From assembly GCA_029243605.1 (NCBI GenBank), contig JAQWRT010000041.1, positions 1-37,201 of the forward strand: a stretch of 37,201 nt of DNA, written 5' to 3'. The notes beneath the pieces are model-generated. The model saw nothing but the letters and a program-made list of their open reading frames with translations. It ran no database searches and was not told where the DNA came from. The translations under genes and the position numbers were made by a program. The stretch comes from Myxococcota bacterium (lineage in GTDB: Bacteria > Myxococcota_A > UBA9160 > UBA4427). Positions 15,873-23,592 of this stretch are shown one piece after another (the first letter of the stretch is position 1; the number at the start of each line of letters is the position of its first letter).

Positions 15873-17162
15873 TTAGGGGCTGAGGTAGCCGAGGAACCGA
15901 GGCAGCCCGAGACTTAGGGTCGGGAACGCCGCCACCAAGGCCAGCGCCCCCAGCATGGCCAAATACATGGGGAGCAGCGGCCGTATCACCTCGCCAAGGC
16001 TTGTCCCGGCCACTCCGCAACCGACAAAGAGGACGGTTCCTACGGGAGGGGTACAGAGACCAATCGAAAGGTTGAGAACCATCATCACTCCGAAATGCAC
16101 GGGGTCAATCCCCATGCCCACGGCGACGGGAACGAAAATGGGAGCGAAAATTAGGATCGCCGGCGTCATATCCATAAAGGTGCCCACGACGAGGAGGAGG
16201 AGATTGATTGCCAGGAGGAGTGCTAAGGGGTTTTCGATCCCCGCCATCAATCCTGCCGCCAAGCCCTGAGGGATTTGCTCGAAGGCGAGCAACCACGAAA
16301 GCGCCATAGATGTGGCGATCAGCAGGGCTACGGTCCCGGTGGTTATGGCCGCGTCGGCAAAGACGCTCGGAAGATCTGTAAAGCGGAGACGCCGGTAGAC
16401 GAGAGATAGGGCTCCGGCATAGAGAACGGCGATCGCCGATGCTTCGGTGGGCGTAAAGATCCCCGTCACGATCCCCCCCATGACCAGCAGGGGAAGCCCA
16501 AGCGAGGGGAGCGCCTCAAGGAAAGCGCGCCCCAACCGTGGCCCGCTTGGAGCCTGGACGACAGGCCCGGGCAGGCTCAGCTGAACCGCTACGGCAAGGG
16601 CGAGGCCGACGAGCAAGCCGGGTATATAGCCTGCAACGAAGAGCGCGGTGATCGACACGCCCCCGCTCGCCAGGGAATAGATAATGAGAACGTTGCTGGG
16701 TGGAATCAACAAACCCGTTGTGGCCGAGCTAATATTGACAGCCGCAGCCGAGCCCGCCGAATACCCCTCCCGTTGCATTCTTGGCCCCATGACTCCCCCG
16801 ACAGCACTCGCCGCCGCCACAGCCGAGCCCGAAAGCGAACCAAAGAGCATCGAGGCCAGGATATGAACGTGGGCCAAGCCCTTGGGCAGGCTGGCCAAGG
16901 CGGCCCGGGCGAGGTTAATCAATCTCTCGGCGATCCCTCCACGCCCCATCAGCTCACCAGCCAGGATAAAGAGTGGAATCGCCAGCAGAGTGAACGAGTC
17001 CAAACTCGTTGCCAGGCGTTGAGCGGTGGTGGTGAGTGTCACCTCCAAAGGAAGGCTCTGACCCAGGACCAAAACCGTCGCAATGCCGATCGCGAACGCC
17101 ACAGGCACTCGTATCACGAGCAAACAGGCGAGAAGTACGAGCAGCAATCCCGCCTCAGGCAT
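15873..17162 (-). CDS. TRAP transporter large permease subunit DctM
   Basis: This 429-residue membrane protein is the large, ion-coupled permease subunit of a tripartite TRAP uptake system (DctM family, about 12 helices). Signature parts are FILAGELMGRGGIAERLINL, the scaffold GSLSGSAVAAASAVGGVMGPRM, TTGLLIPPSNVLIIYS, TPTEASAIAVLYA, and MDMTPAILIFAPIFVPVAVGMGIDPVHFGVMMVLNLSIGLCTPPVG. It uses a sodium or proton gradient to import an organic acid delivered by DctP. The ATG at 17162 lies 8 nt inside the 3' end of dctQ, which implies coupled translation. Length and motifs are complete. Confidence 0.93.
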   Translation of the reverse strand: MPEAGLLLVLLACLLVIRVPVAFAIGIATVLVLGQSLPLEVTLTTTAQRLATSLDSFTLLAIPLFILAGELMGRGGIAERLINLARAALASLPKGLAHVHILASMLFGSLSGSAVAAASAVGGVMGPRMQREGYSAGSAAAVNISSATTGLLIPPSNVLIIYSLASGGVSITALFVAGYIPGLLVGLALAVAVQLSLPGPVVQAPSGPRLGRAFLEALPSLGLPLLVMGGIVTGIFTPTEASAIAVLYAGALSLVYRRLRFTDLPSVFADAAITTGTVALLIATSMALSWLLAFEQIPQGLAAGLMAGIENPLALLLAINLLLLVVGTFMDMTPAILIFAPIFVPVAVGMGIDPVHFGVMMVLNLSIGLCTPPVGTVLFVGCGVAGTSLGEVIRPLLPMYLAMLGALALVAAFPTLSLGLPRFLGYLSP

Positions 17163-17676
17163 CCCCAGAGCCTCCGTCTTCTCGGGCGTGCAGCACCAGG
17201 GAGTGAACGCTGAAGCCGAGCATGACTAGCCCTGCCAAGGGGATCACTCCATAAACAAAACCCATGGGGATTCCCATCGCCGGTGAAGATTGACCGAGAT
17301 CGAAGCTCATCTTCACCAACCGCGAGCCACCAAAGACGAGCACCGACCCGGCGAATATTCCAACGAGCAAATCGCATCCGACTCGTAGAGGGGCCTCGAG
17401 TCGGGCTGGGAGATCACGGGGGAGGATATCCACAGCGAGATGGGCGTTACGTCCCAAGGCCGCTGCCGCCCCAAGGATGCCAAACCACACCAGGAGGTAG
17501 CGGGCCAGCTCATCGGTCCAAGGGCTGGGGTCGCCCAGCCCGTAGCGGGAAACGATCTGCCAAAGAACATTGAGCAGCGCCCCCGCCATGAGGAGCGCGA
17601 GCAGCGCGGAAAGAATCCGATCCAGGCCCGAGTGAAGCCCAATCATGCGCTCTCGAAACGCCCTATTCACCCGCAT
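17155..17676 (-). CDS. TRAP transporter small permease subunit DctQ
   Basis: This small four-helix membrane subunit of the TRAP transporter has 173 residues from the ATG at 17676. Family landmarks are WQIVSRYGLGDPSPWTDELARYLLVWFGILGAA, then the charged RNAHLAVDILPRDLP, then the last helices with GFVYGVIPLAGLVML. DctQ joins the binding protein to the large permease. The ATG at 17676 lies 14 nt upstream of the dctP stop codon and has GGGAG nine bases before it; ATG 17646, after the dctP stop, is an alternative. A perfect 28-bp hairpin sits just upstream, inside dctP. The 3' end overlaps dctM by 8 nt. Confidence 0.9.
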   Translation of the reverse strand: MRVNRAFRERMIGLHSGLDRILSALLALLMAGALLNVLWQIVSRYGLGDPSPWTDELARYLLVWFGILGAAAALGRNAHLAVDILPRDLPARLEAPLRVGCDLLVGIFAGSVLVFGGSRLVKMSFDLGQSSPAMGIPMGFVYGVIPLAGLVMLGFSVHSLVLHAREDGGSGDA

Positions 17677-18658
17677 GGCGAATGCTCCCGAGCAGACTCC
17701 GAAGCTCTTCGGAGTCTGCAAAGTTGCCCTTGATGCTCTCCGTCCTCTCGACAAAGAGGGATTTATCGGGGCGGATCACCGTCACACCTGCGGCCTCCAC
17801 CGCCGCCAGGGCGCGCTCCCGATGCTCCTGCCAGAGGGTACGCTGCCGACTCACCGAGTCCCTGGCCGCTTTGCGAAGCCACTCTTGCTCGGCGCCGTCC
17901 AGCCTCCCCCAGCTTCCCGTCCCAATCAGCAAGACGTCCGGCACTCGGGTGTGCTCGTCCAGGGTCAAAAATCGTGCGACTTCGAAATGCCCGGAGAGAT
18001 AGAACGAGGCCGGGTTATTCTCGGCGCCGTCCACGACGCCCTGCTGAAGGGCCGAATAGAGTTCCCCCCAGGCCAAAGGTGTCGGCGCCCCGCCCAGAGC
18101 CCGGACCAGCGCCATGGCGGTTGGGCTTTCCTGGGTTCGAATCTTGAGGCCTTCGAGGTCTCTGGGGCGACGAATAGGCGTACTCCGAGTGTAAAAGCTG
18201 CGGCTCCCAGCATCGTAGAAGGCCAGGCCGAGGAGTCGTTGAGGTCTGGCCTCCTCGAGCAGTTGCTGCCCAATTTCTCCCTCCAGAACGACACGTTCAT
18301 GGGCCGCATCCCTGAACAGGTAGGGCAGCCCGAGCACCCGAAAGCTCGGAGCAAAATTTTCCATGACCGAAGCCGAAACCTTTGTCATATCCAGGCTGCC
18401 GATCTGGAGCAATTCCAGGCATTCGCGTTCGCTGCAGAGTTGCTCGGCCGGGTAGACCTCCACCTGCAGCCGACCCCCCGAGCGAATGCGGGCCCGCTCG
18501 GCCATATACTCCAGGGCTTCATGGACGGGATGCGTAGTTCCGAGCCCATGCCCCAGGCGAATCACGCGCCCCTGACTTGGCTCGCCGCAGCCCCCCAGCG
18601 CCACTAGAAACCCAAGCAAAAGGCCAACCCAGCAGAGCCCACCCATTTGTCGCTTCAC
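17663..18658 (-). CDS. TRAP transporter substrate-binding protein DctP (lipoprotein)
   Basis: This 331-residue solute-binding protein of the DctP family captures an organic acid outside the inner membrane and hands it to DctQM. The N-terminus is a lipoprotein signal (hydrophobic run ending LGGC), which is unusual because most DctP proteins are soluble. Typical parts are IRLGHGLGTTHPVHEALEYMAE, the ligand arginine in LEGLKIRTQESPTAMALVRALGGAPTPLAWGELYSALQQGVVDGAENN, and the C-terminal FADSEELRSLL. The GTG at 18658 is chosen for its strong AGGAGG nine bases upstream and because KRQ then gives the signal its basic start; ATG 18646 is the alternative. The substrate is not known; a C2 sulfonate is one idea because xsc is near. 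Confidence 0.9.
   Translation of the reverse strand: MKRQMGGLCWVGLLLGFLVALGGCGEPSQGRVIRLGHGLGTTHPVHEALEYMAERARIRSGGRLQVEVYPAEQLCSERECLELLQIGSLDMTKVSASVMENFAPSFRVLGLPYLFRDAAHERVVLEGEIGQQLLEEARPQRLLGLAFYDAGSRSFYTRSTPIRRPRDLEGLKIRTQESPTAMALVRALGGAPTPLAWGELYSALQQGVVDGAENNPASFYLSGHFEVARFLTLDEHTRVPDVLLIGTGSWGRLDGAEQEWLRKAARDSVSRQRTLWQEHRERALAAVEAAGVTVIRPDKSLFVERTESIKGNFADSEELRSLLGSIRHAGE
17692..17719. repeat. Perfect 13-bp inverted repeat at the dctP/dctQ junction
   Basis: GCAGACTCCGAAG (17692-17704) and CTTCGGAGTCTGC (17707-17719) are exact inverted copies with only two bases between. The element lies inside the last 20 codons of dctP and ends 15 bases upstream of the dctQ ATG. In mRNA it would form a long stable stem. 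Its position is that of elements that protect an upstream transcript portion or limit translation of the next gene. Confidence 0.8.
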
Positions 18659-18761
18659 TGGCCCAAGCCTCCTTCTCCAAGGCGCGAGCCCCAGCCAGCG
18701 AACGCCCCAGCACTCAGCGAAGCCGTCTGCCCGGGGCGAATCCTCCGAGGCCACGTCTCTT

Positions 18762-19232
18762 TCACGGGGTCCGAGACAACCGGAAGATCACGCCGGTCTC
18801 AGCGCCCTCGGCCGCCGATGGGAACTCGCTGACCAGATCGGGATAATCCGGTCGGTACTTGTCGAGATAGGCCTGATAGATGGATTCCGGGTTTTCCTCC
18901 ACAGCCGATGCCGCAAGGGAATAGGTTGCCCCGCCCAGGCGCATCTCTACCGGACTTCCCTCCCCGATCATCGAGACCCATGTGCTGCTCTTTTCGCCGA
19001 CGATGTGAAGCTCATTATCGACCTGGATCACCCAGAGGATCACGACTCTGGGCAGGGTGCCGGGTATAGCGACTTGGATTTCGTGCACGGCGGAGGTATC
19101 GGGCCACTGGGCGGGGGAAACCGTGGCCTTTCCCCCGATAAAAACTCCAGGCAGCGGCCCCAAGGGCGCCAAGACCACCAAAAGGCCGAGCAATGCGAGA
19201 AGTATCCACCCTCCCATCTTCACTTTTTCCAC
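18762..19232 (-). CDS. Membrane-anchored hypothetical protein with possible split-barrel domain
   Basis: This 156-residue protein has one N-terminal membrane segment (MGGWILLALLGLLVVLAPL) and a soluble, beta-rich part. The part VVILWVIQVDNELHIVGEKSSTWVSM followed by VEMRLGGATYSLAASAVE resembles the strand order of deazaflavin or FMN split-barrel proteins, but no cofactor residues can be pinned down. It is not a recognised family. The GTG at 19232 has GGAGG six bases upstream; the later ATG at 19217 is the alternative. It precedes dctP by about 100 bp on the same strand and could be co-transcribed with the TRAP genes. Confidence 0.6.
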   Translation of the reverse strand: MEKVKMGGWILLALLGLLVVLAPLGPLPGVFIGGKATVSPAQWPDTSAVHEIQVAIPGTLPRVVILWVIQVDNELHIVGEKSSTWVSMIGEGSPVEMRLGGATYSLAASAVEENPESIYQAYLDKYRPDYPDLVSEFPSAAEGAETGVIFRLSRTP

Positions 19233-19412
19233 GTCTTTCCTCCGGGGTTGACGAACACTCACTCTAACCGCCGAGGGTATCCTTAATCTCGGCCGAGGCC
19301 ATGATACTCCGGCCGGAGCCCAAGAGTTCAGATCCCGAACCCGAAGCAAGGCCGATTTTAGCGGTCTCGGTGTTATCATCGGCCGCCTATTTTTACACCA
19401 AGGGAGTCATCC

Positions 19413-20885
19413 GTGGATCCGAACCGAACGCCCGTGATCGTCGCCAGTGGCCAGATCACCGAGCGCCGTGAAACAACTCACGCCGTTGTCCTGGCGGCGC
19501 GGGCTGCGGAATCAGCCCTTGAGGCGAGCAGCGAGCTCAGGAAACGAATCCAGCGGGTCAGCATGGTCTCCGTGATTTTCTCCCCCATCAGCAACAGACC
19601 CGCCTCGGAGCTCGCCGAACTTCTCGAACTCAAGGACGTCACCGTCGAGAGCACCACCGCCGGAGGAAATATTCCCCAGTGGCTGGTGACCCGAGCCGCC
19701 CAGGAAATCAGCGAGGGTCGCCTCGATACCACCTTACTCGCAGGGGCCGAGGCCACACGCTCCATGCGCGCCAGTGATCCCGATTCTGATCTCTTGCGTT
19801 TCAGAAAGCAGGACGATGGCGACGCCGAACCCGACCCGATCGTCGGGCCTTCCATGAGCGGTGTTCTCAGTGCGGCCGAACTCGGGATTCGGCTCTATCG
19901 ACCCCCCGAGGTCTACGCTCTCTTCGAGAGCGCTCTGGCCCACCGGCTTGGCCGCAATTTCGACCAACAGCGGGCGGCCCTTGGGCCGCTCATGTCCCGT
20001 TTTTCCCAAGTCGCGGCGACCCACCCCCATGCCTGGTTCCAGAACCACCAGTCCGCCAAAGAGATCTCCGAGGTGAGCGAGAGCAATCGCCTCGTGGCCG
20101 AGCCCTACCCCAAACAGATGAACGCGTTTCCGAACGTCGACCAATCTGCCGCGCTCATCGTGACCTCCCTCGCGACGGCTCGCGAGTTGGGCCTCGAAGA
20201 CCGATGCGTTTTCATCTGGTCGGGAGCCAGCAACACCGAGCCCCCGCCGGTGGCCCGTCCGGACCTCATCGAAGTCCCCGCCGCACGCGCCGCGAGCGCG
20301 GCCACCCTGGAGGCCGCTGGGGTCGAAATCGACCAGCTCTCACACATTGATCTCTATTCGTGTTTCCCCGTCGCCGTCGAGACCGGGGCGTCGGCCTTGG
20401 GCGTCGAACTCGACGACCCTCGTGGCCTGACCCTCACCGGGGGGCTCCCCTTCTTCGGGGGGCCGGGAAACAACTATTCGATGCACGCCATCGCGACTCT
20501 CGCCGAGCGGCTCCCCGAGGAAGGTGGCCTCGGCTATATCGCCGCGAACGGGGGCACCCTCTCCAAGCACACCATGGGAATCTACGGCGGGGAACCTCCG
20601 CCTAGAGGCTTCCGAGCCGCGGATACATCCGAGACCCAAGCGCGTATCGAGGCCGCGGTCCTGCCCTTCACCACCGAAGCTGAGGGCATGGCCGAGGTCA
20701 TTGCCTCCACCATCGTTTACGACCGCGACGGATCGGTGAAGTCCGCCCCTGTCATCGCCAACCTCGCGGATGGCCGACGCGTGGCCGCCCAGGCGAGCGA
20801 AACCATTCGCCAATCACTCGCAGGGGAATGTTTGATCGGGAGCCAGGTCCGAATCTTCGGCTCTCCCCTGGCCTACGAGGTCTGA
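19413..20885 (+). CDS. Thiolase-like protein (TLP/SCP2-type) lacking the nucleophilic cysteine
   Basis: This 490-residue member of the thiolase superfamily resembles the thiolase-like TLP/acetyl-CoA acetyltransferase group. The nucleophile loop, normally with Cys, reads VESTTAGGNIPQWLVTRAA, so the cysteine is missing. The histidine element is present as GGLPFFGGPGNNYSMHAIATL. The later cysteine motif position reads AANGGTLSKHTMGIYGG. A C-terminal domain (residues 400-490) extends the core. TLP-type proteins can bind CoA esters without ordinary thiolase activity. The GTG at 19413 follows AAGGGAG. It lies 335 bp upstream of xsc on the same strand. Its role is unknown; CoA-ester binding is the safest statement. 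Confidence 0.75.
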   Translation: MDPNRTPVIVASGQITERRETTHAVVLAARAAESALEASSELRKRIQRVSMVSVIFSPISNRPASELAELLELKDVTVESTTAGGNIPQWLVTRAAQEISEGRLDTTLLAGAEATRSMRASDPDSDLLRFRKQDDGDAEPDPIVGPSMSGVLSAAELGIRLYRPPEVYALFESALAHRLGRNFDQQRAALGPLMSRFSQVAATHPHAWFQNHQSAKEISEVSESNRLVAEPYPKQMNAFPNVDQSAALIVTSLATARELGLEDRCVFIWSGASNTEPPPVARPDLIEVPAARAASAATLEAAGVEIDQLSHIDLYSCFPVAVETGASALGVELDDPRGLTLTGGLPFFGGPGNNYSMHAIATLAERLPEEGGLGYIAANGGTLSKHTMGIYGGEPPPRGFRAADTSETQARIEAAVLPFTTEAEGMAEVIASTIVYDRDGSVKSAPVIANLADGRRVAAQASETIRQSLAGECLIGSQVRIFGSPLAYEV

Positions 20886-21220
20886 TCGGCCCTCAAGCGG
20901 CGGGGAGCAGACCGGGCGCTATCCCCCAATCTGGTCCTGAACCCGGGGCTCGGCTCGCTCCGGACCGCCCACGGCCCTCTCGGGCGAGCTTTGGCAGCCT
21001 GAGAGCAGCGAGGTCCGCCGGGCGGCGGCAATTATGCGTACGCTCGAACCAGATAGCGGCTCGGAGCGGTTTTTATCCCACGGGCGGCTATCATGGGGCG
21101 CCGTTTTTGGGCGCCCCGGGATCCGGGCGACGCCCACCCCTTGATCCAGCAGGAACGACAACCCCCACCCGCGAAGAGCGGTCGGCCCATGGCCGTCCCT
21201 ACCTCCAGGAGAACCCGATC
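20886..21220. other. Gene-free leader region before xsc
   Basis: The 335 bp between the thiolase-like gene and xsc hold no convincing gene. The xsc frame is open upstream to 20828, but the extension has no homology-like pattern. The main feature is a GC hairpin at 21095-21117. It may contain the xsc promoter, but no clear -35/-10 pair was found. Confidence 0.6.
21095..21117 (+). promoter_or_regulatory. Hairpin in the xsc leader
   Basis: GGGGCGCC (21095-21102) and GGCGCCCC (21110-21117) form a perfect 8-bp stem around the loop GTTTTTG, about 100 nt before the xsc start. No T tract follows, so it is a leader or mRNA-processing candidate rather than a clear terminator. Confidence 0.4.
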
Positions 21221-22990
21221 ATGAAAATGACCACCGAAGAAGCCTTTGTGAAGGTCCTGCAGATGCACGGCATCGAGCACTCATTCGGCATCATTGGTTC
21301 GGCCTTCATGCCGATCTCCGATCTCTTCCCCAAAGCAGGGATTACCTTTTGGGACGTCGCGCACGAGACCAACGGCGGCATTATCTGTGACGGTTTCACC
21401 CGGGCAAGTGGAAAAATGGGCATGGCCATCGCCCAGAACGGCCCCGGTATTACCGGCTTTGTCACCGCCATGAAGACGGCCTACTGGAACCACACCCCCA
21501 TGTTGCTCGTGACGCCCCAGGCGGCGAACAAGACCATCGGCCAGGGTGGCTTCCAGGAAGTTTCGCAAATGGCCATGTTTGCGGACATCGTCTGTTACCA
21601 GGAAGAGGTGCGCGATCCGAGCCGCATCGCCGAGGTGCTCAATCGCGTCATTCTCAAAGCCTGGCGAGGGTCTGCCCCGGCGCAGATCAACGTGCCCCGA
21701 GATTTCTGGACCCAGGTCGTCGATATCGAAATCCCCCAGATGGTCCGGTTCGAGCGACCGTCTGGCGGCCGACAGGCGATCGCCGATGCCGCCGCGCTTC
21801 TCTCCGACGCAAAATTCCCGGTCATCTTGAATGGTGCCGGGGTGATCCTGGCGGACGGCATCCCCGCATCACAGACACTCGCCGAGAAATTGAGTGCCCC
21901 GGTCTGCTGCAATTACCAGCACAACGACGCCTTCCCGGGCAGCCACCCCCTCGCCTGTGGTCCCCTGGGCTACAACGGCTCCAAAGCGGCCATGGAACTC
22001 GTGGCCAAGGCCGATGTCATCCTCGCTCTTGGAACCCGACTCAACCCCTTCTCCACCCTGCCCTGCTATGGCGTTGACTACTGGCCCACTGAAGCCAAAA
22101 TCATCCAGGTCGACATTAATGCTGACCGTATCGGGCTCACCAAGCGGGTCAGCGTGGGTATCGAGGGATGCGCCAGGCAAGTCGCGGAGCAGATCATCGA
22201 ACAACTCTCGCCCACCGCTGGCGACGCCGACCGGACCGAGCGCGAAGCTCTCATTCGCGACACCAAGGCCAACTGGCAAGAGACCCTGGCCGAGATGGAT
22301 CATGAGGACGACGACCCGGGAACCACCTGGAACGAGCGGGCACGCGTCCGAGATGCCGACCGCATGGCGCCTCGACACGCATGGCGGGCGATCAAGGAAG
22401 CTCTCCCCGATGACGCGATTATCTCGAGCGATATCGGAAATAACTGCGCGATTGGGAACGCCTACCCGAGTTTCGAAGAGGGCCGAAAATACCTGGCCCC
22501 CGGCCTTTTCGGTCCCTGCGGCTACGGCTTCCCGTCGATCATCGGCGCCAAGATCGGTTGCCCGGACGTACCGGTGGTCGGCTTCGCTGGCGACGGCGCA
22601 TTCGGCATTTCGATGAGTGAGATGAGCTCCATCGGCCGCGAAAACTGGCCGGCCATTACGATGATTATCTTCCGCAACTATCAGTGGGGTGCCGAGAAAC
22701 GAAATACCACTCTCTGGTACGACGACAACTTCGTCGGCACCGAACTCGACCCCCATGTGAGCTATGCCGGCATTGCCGAAGCCTGTGGGCTCAAGGGCGT
22801 GTCCGTCCAGGGCCAGGCCGAACTCACCGAAGCGCTCAAGATTGCCTGCAAGGAGCAGTCGAATGGCGTTACGACCTTCATCGAGGTCATCCTCAACCAG
22901 GAACTCGGCGAACCCTTCCGGCGAGATGCCATGAAGAAGCCCACCATCGTTGCCGGGGTCGATTCCAAGGACATGCGCCCCCAGGATTAA
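21221..22990 (+). CDS. Sulfoacetaldehyde acetyltransferase (Xsc)
   Basis: This cytoplasmic, thiamine-diphosphate-dependent enzyme of 589 residues cleaves sulfoacetaldehyde with phosphate to acetyl phosphate and sulfite. It is the key desulfonation step in taurine, isethionate and sulfoacetate breakdown. The N-terminus (MTTEEAFVKVLQMHGIEHSFGIIGSAFMPISDLFPKAG) and the blocks NGPGITGFVTAMKTAYWNHTP, AANKTIGQGGFQEV and YQEEVRDPSR are characteristic of Xsc rather than acetolactate synthase. The catalytic Glu is E49 in AHETNGG. The diphosphate motif starts GDGAFGISMSEMSSIG at residue 457 and continues to the FRNYQWGAEKRNT region. The ATG at 21221 has AGGAG nine bases upstream. Sulfoacetaldehyde-forming and sulfite-handling genes are not nearby. 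Confidence 0.95.
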   Translation: MKMTTEEAFVKVLQMHGIEHSFGIIGSAFMPISDLFPKAGITFWDVAHETNGGIICDGFTRASGKMGMAIAQNGPGITGFVTAMKTAYWNHTPMLLVTPQAANKTIGQGGFQEVSQMAMFADIVCYQEEVRDPSRIAEVLNRVILKAWRGSAPAQINVPRDFWTQVVDIEIPQMVRFERPSGGRQAIADAAALLSDAKFPVILNGAGVILADGIPASQTLAEKLSAPVCCNYQHNDAFPGSHPLACGPLGYNGSKAAMELVAKADVILALGTRLNPFSTLPCYGVDYWPTEAKIIQVDINADRIGLTKRVSVGIEGCARQVAEQIIEQLSPTAGDADRTEREALIRDTKANWQETLAEMDHEDDDPGTTWNERARVRDADRMAPRHAWRAIKEALPDDAIISSDIGNNCAIGNAYPSFEEGRKYLAPGLFGPCGYGFPSIIGAKIGCPDVPVVGFAGDGAFGISMSEMSSIGRENWPAITMIIFRNYQWGAEKRNTTLWYDDNFVGTELDPHVSYAGIAEACGLKGVSVQGQAELTEALKIACKEQSNGVTTFIEVILNQELGEPFRRDAMKKPTIVAGVDSKDMRPQD

Positions 22991-23074
22991 GACCGCCCTG
23001 GCCGGTTTGACATCTCCGTTCACACCCGGGCCCAATAACGCTGAGATAGAGCTTTTAAGGAGCTTGCATCCTCT

Positions 23075-23548
23075 TTGATAGACGATTCCCGACCCCTGAC
23101 CCTCGAGCGCCTTGCCGACGAGCGTGAGATCGAGCGCGTACTCATCGCCTACGCCACCGCCGTGGATACCCGAAACTGGCCGGAATTCGACGCAATCTTC
23201 GCCCCCTCAGTACACGCGATCTATGGCAACGATCCGAAGTCACAATTCGTTTGCACCGATCGCGAAGCCGTTCGAACCATGTGTCGCGAAAATCTCGCAG
23301 GCTGTGGCCCGACCCAGCATCTCCTGGCGAATTTCCGGATCGAAGTAGACGGGGATGCGGCCTCGAGTATCTGCTCGGTGCAAGCAGGGCATTTTGGCCG
23401 AGGAGAGGCCCGCAGCGCCCGCTATGAACTCTGGGGTGAGTACCGTGACAAATGGGCTCGCGGACCCGAGGGCTGGCGAATCACCCACCGGCAACTCCAT
23501 GCCATCAAAGACTTCGGCGAACCCGAGCGAGTCCTCGGCCCGGCTTGA
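23075..23548 (+). CDS. SnoaL-like (NTF2-fold) protein
   Basis: This 157-residue protein has the NTF2/SnoaL fold. The first helix is ERLADEREIERVLIAYATAVDTRNWPEFDAIFAPSV, and the barrel closes with RYELWGEYRDKWARGPEGWRITHRQL. The fold covers small hydrolases, isomerases and dehydratases as well as binding proteins, so the reaction cannot be assigned. The start is TTG at 23075; AAGGAG lies about 13 bases upstream, a long but usable spacing. It follows xsc by 84 bp on the same strand and may share a transcript, but nothing ties it to sulfonate metabolism. It is convergent with the octaheme cytochrome gene. Confidence 0.75.
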   Translation: MIDDSRPLTLERLADEREIERVLIAYATAVDTRNWPEFDAIFAPSVHAIYGNDPKSQFVCTDREAVRTMCRENLAGCGPTQHLLANFRIEVDGDAASSICSVQAGHFGRGEARSARYELWGEYRDKWARGPEGWRITHRQLHAIKDFGEPERVLGPA

Positions 23549-23592
23549 AGCCCACCAGGAAGCGCGGCAGAGAGAGATTTTGACTGTCCGGG

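Noticed and set aside
17645..18607. 320-codon plus-strand frame over dctP
   Set aside because: It is the antisense shadow of dctP, which carries all DctP motifs and a lipobox.
20828..21220. N-terminal extension of the xsc frame
   Set aside because: Low-complexity, arginine- and proline-rich translation with no Xsc homology. The ATG at 21221 has AGGAG before it and starts exactly where the family starts.
21869..23035. Long antisense frame of 388 codons opposite xsc
   Set aside because: It is a mirror of a highly conserved, GC-ending coding sequence and shows no family pattern or ribosome site.
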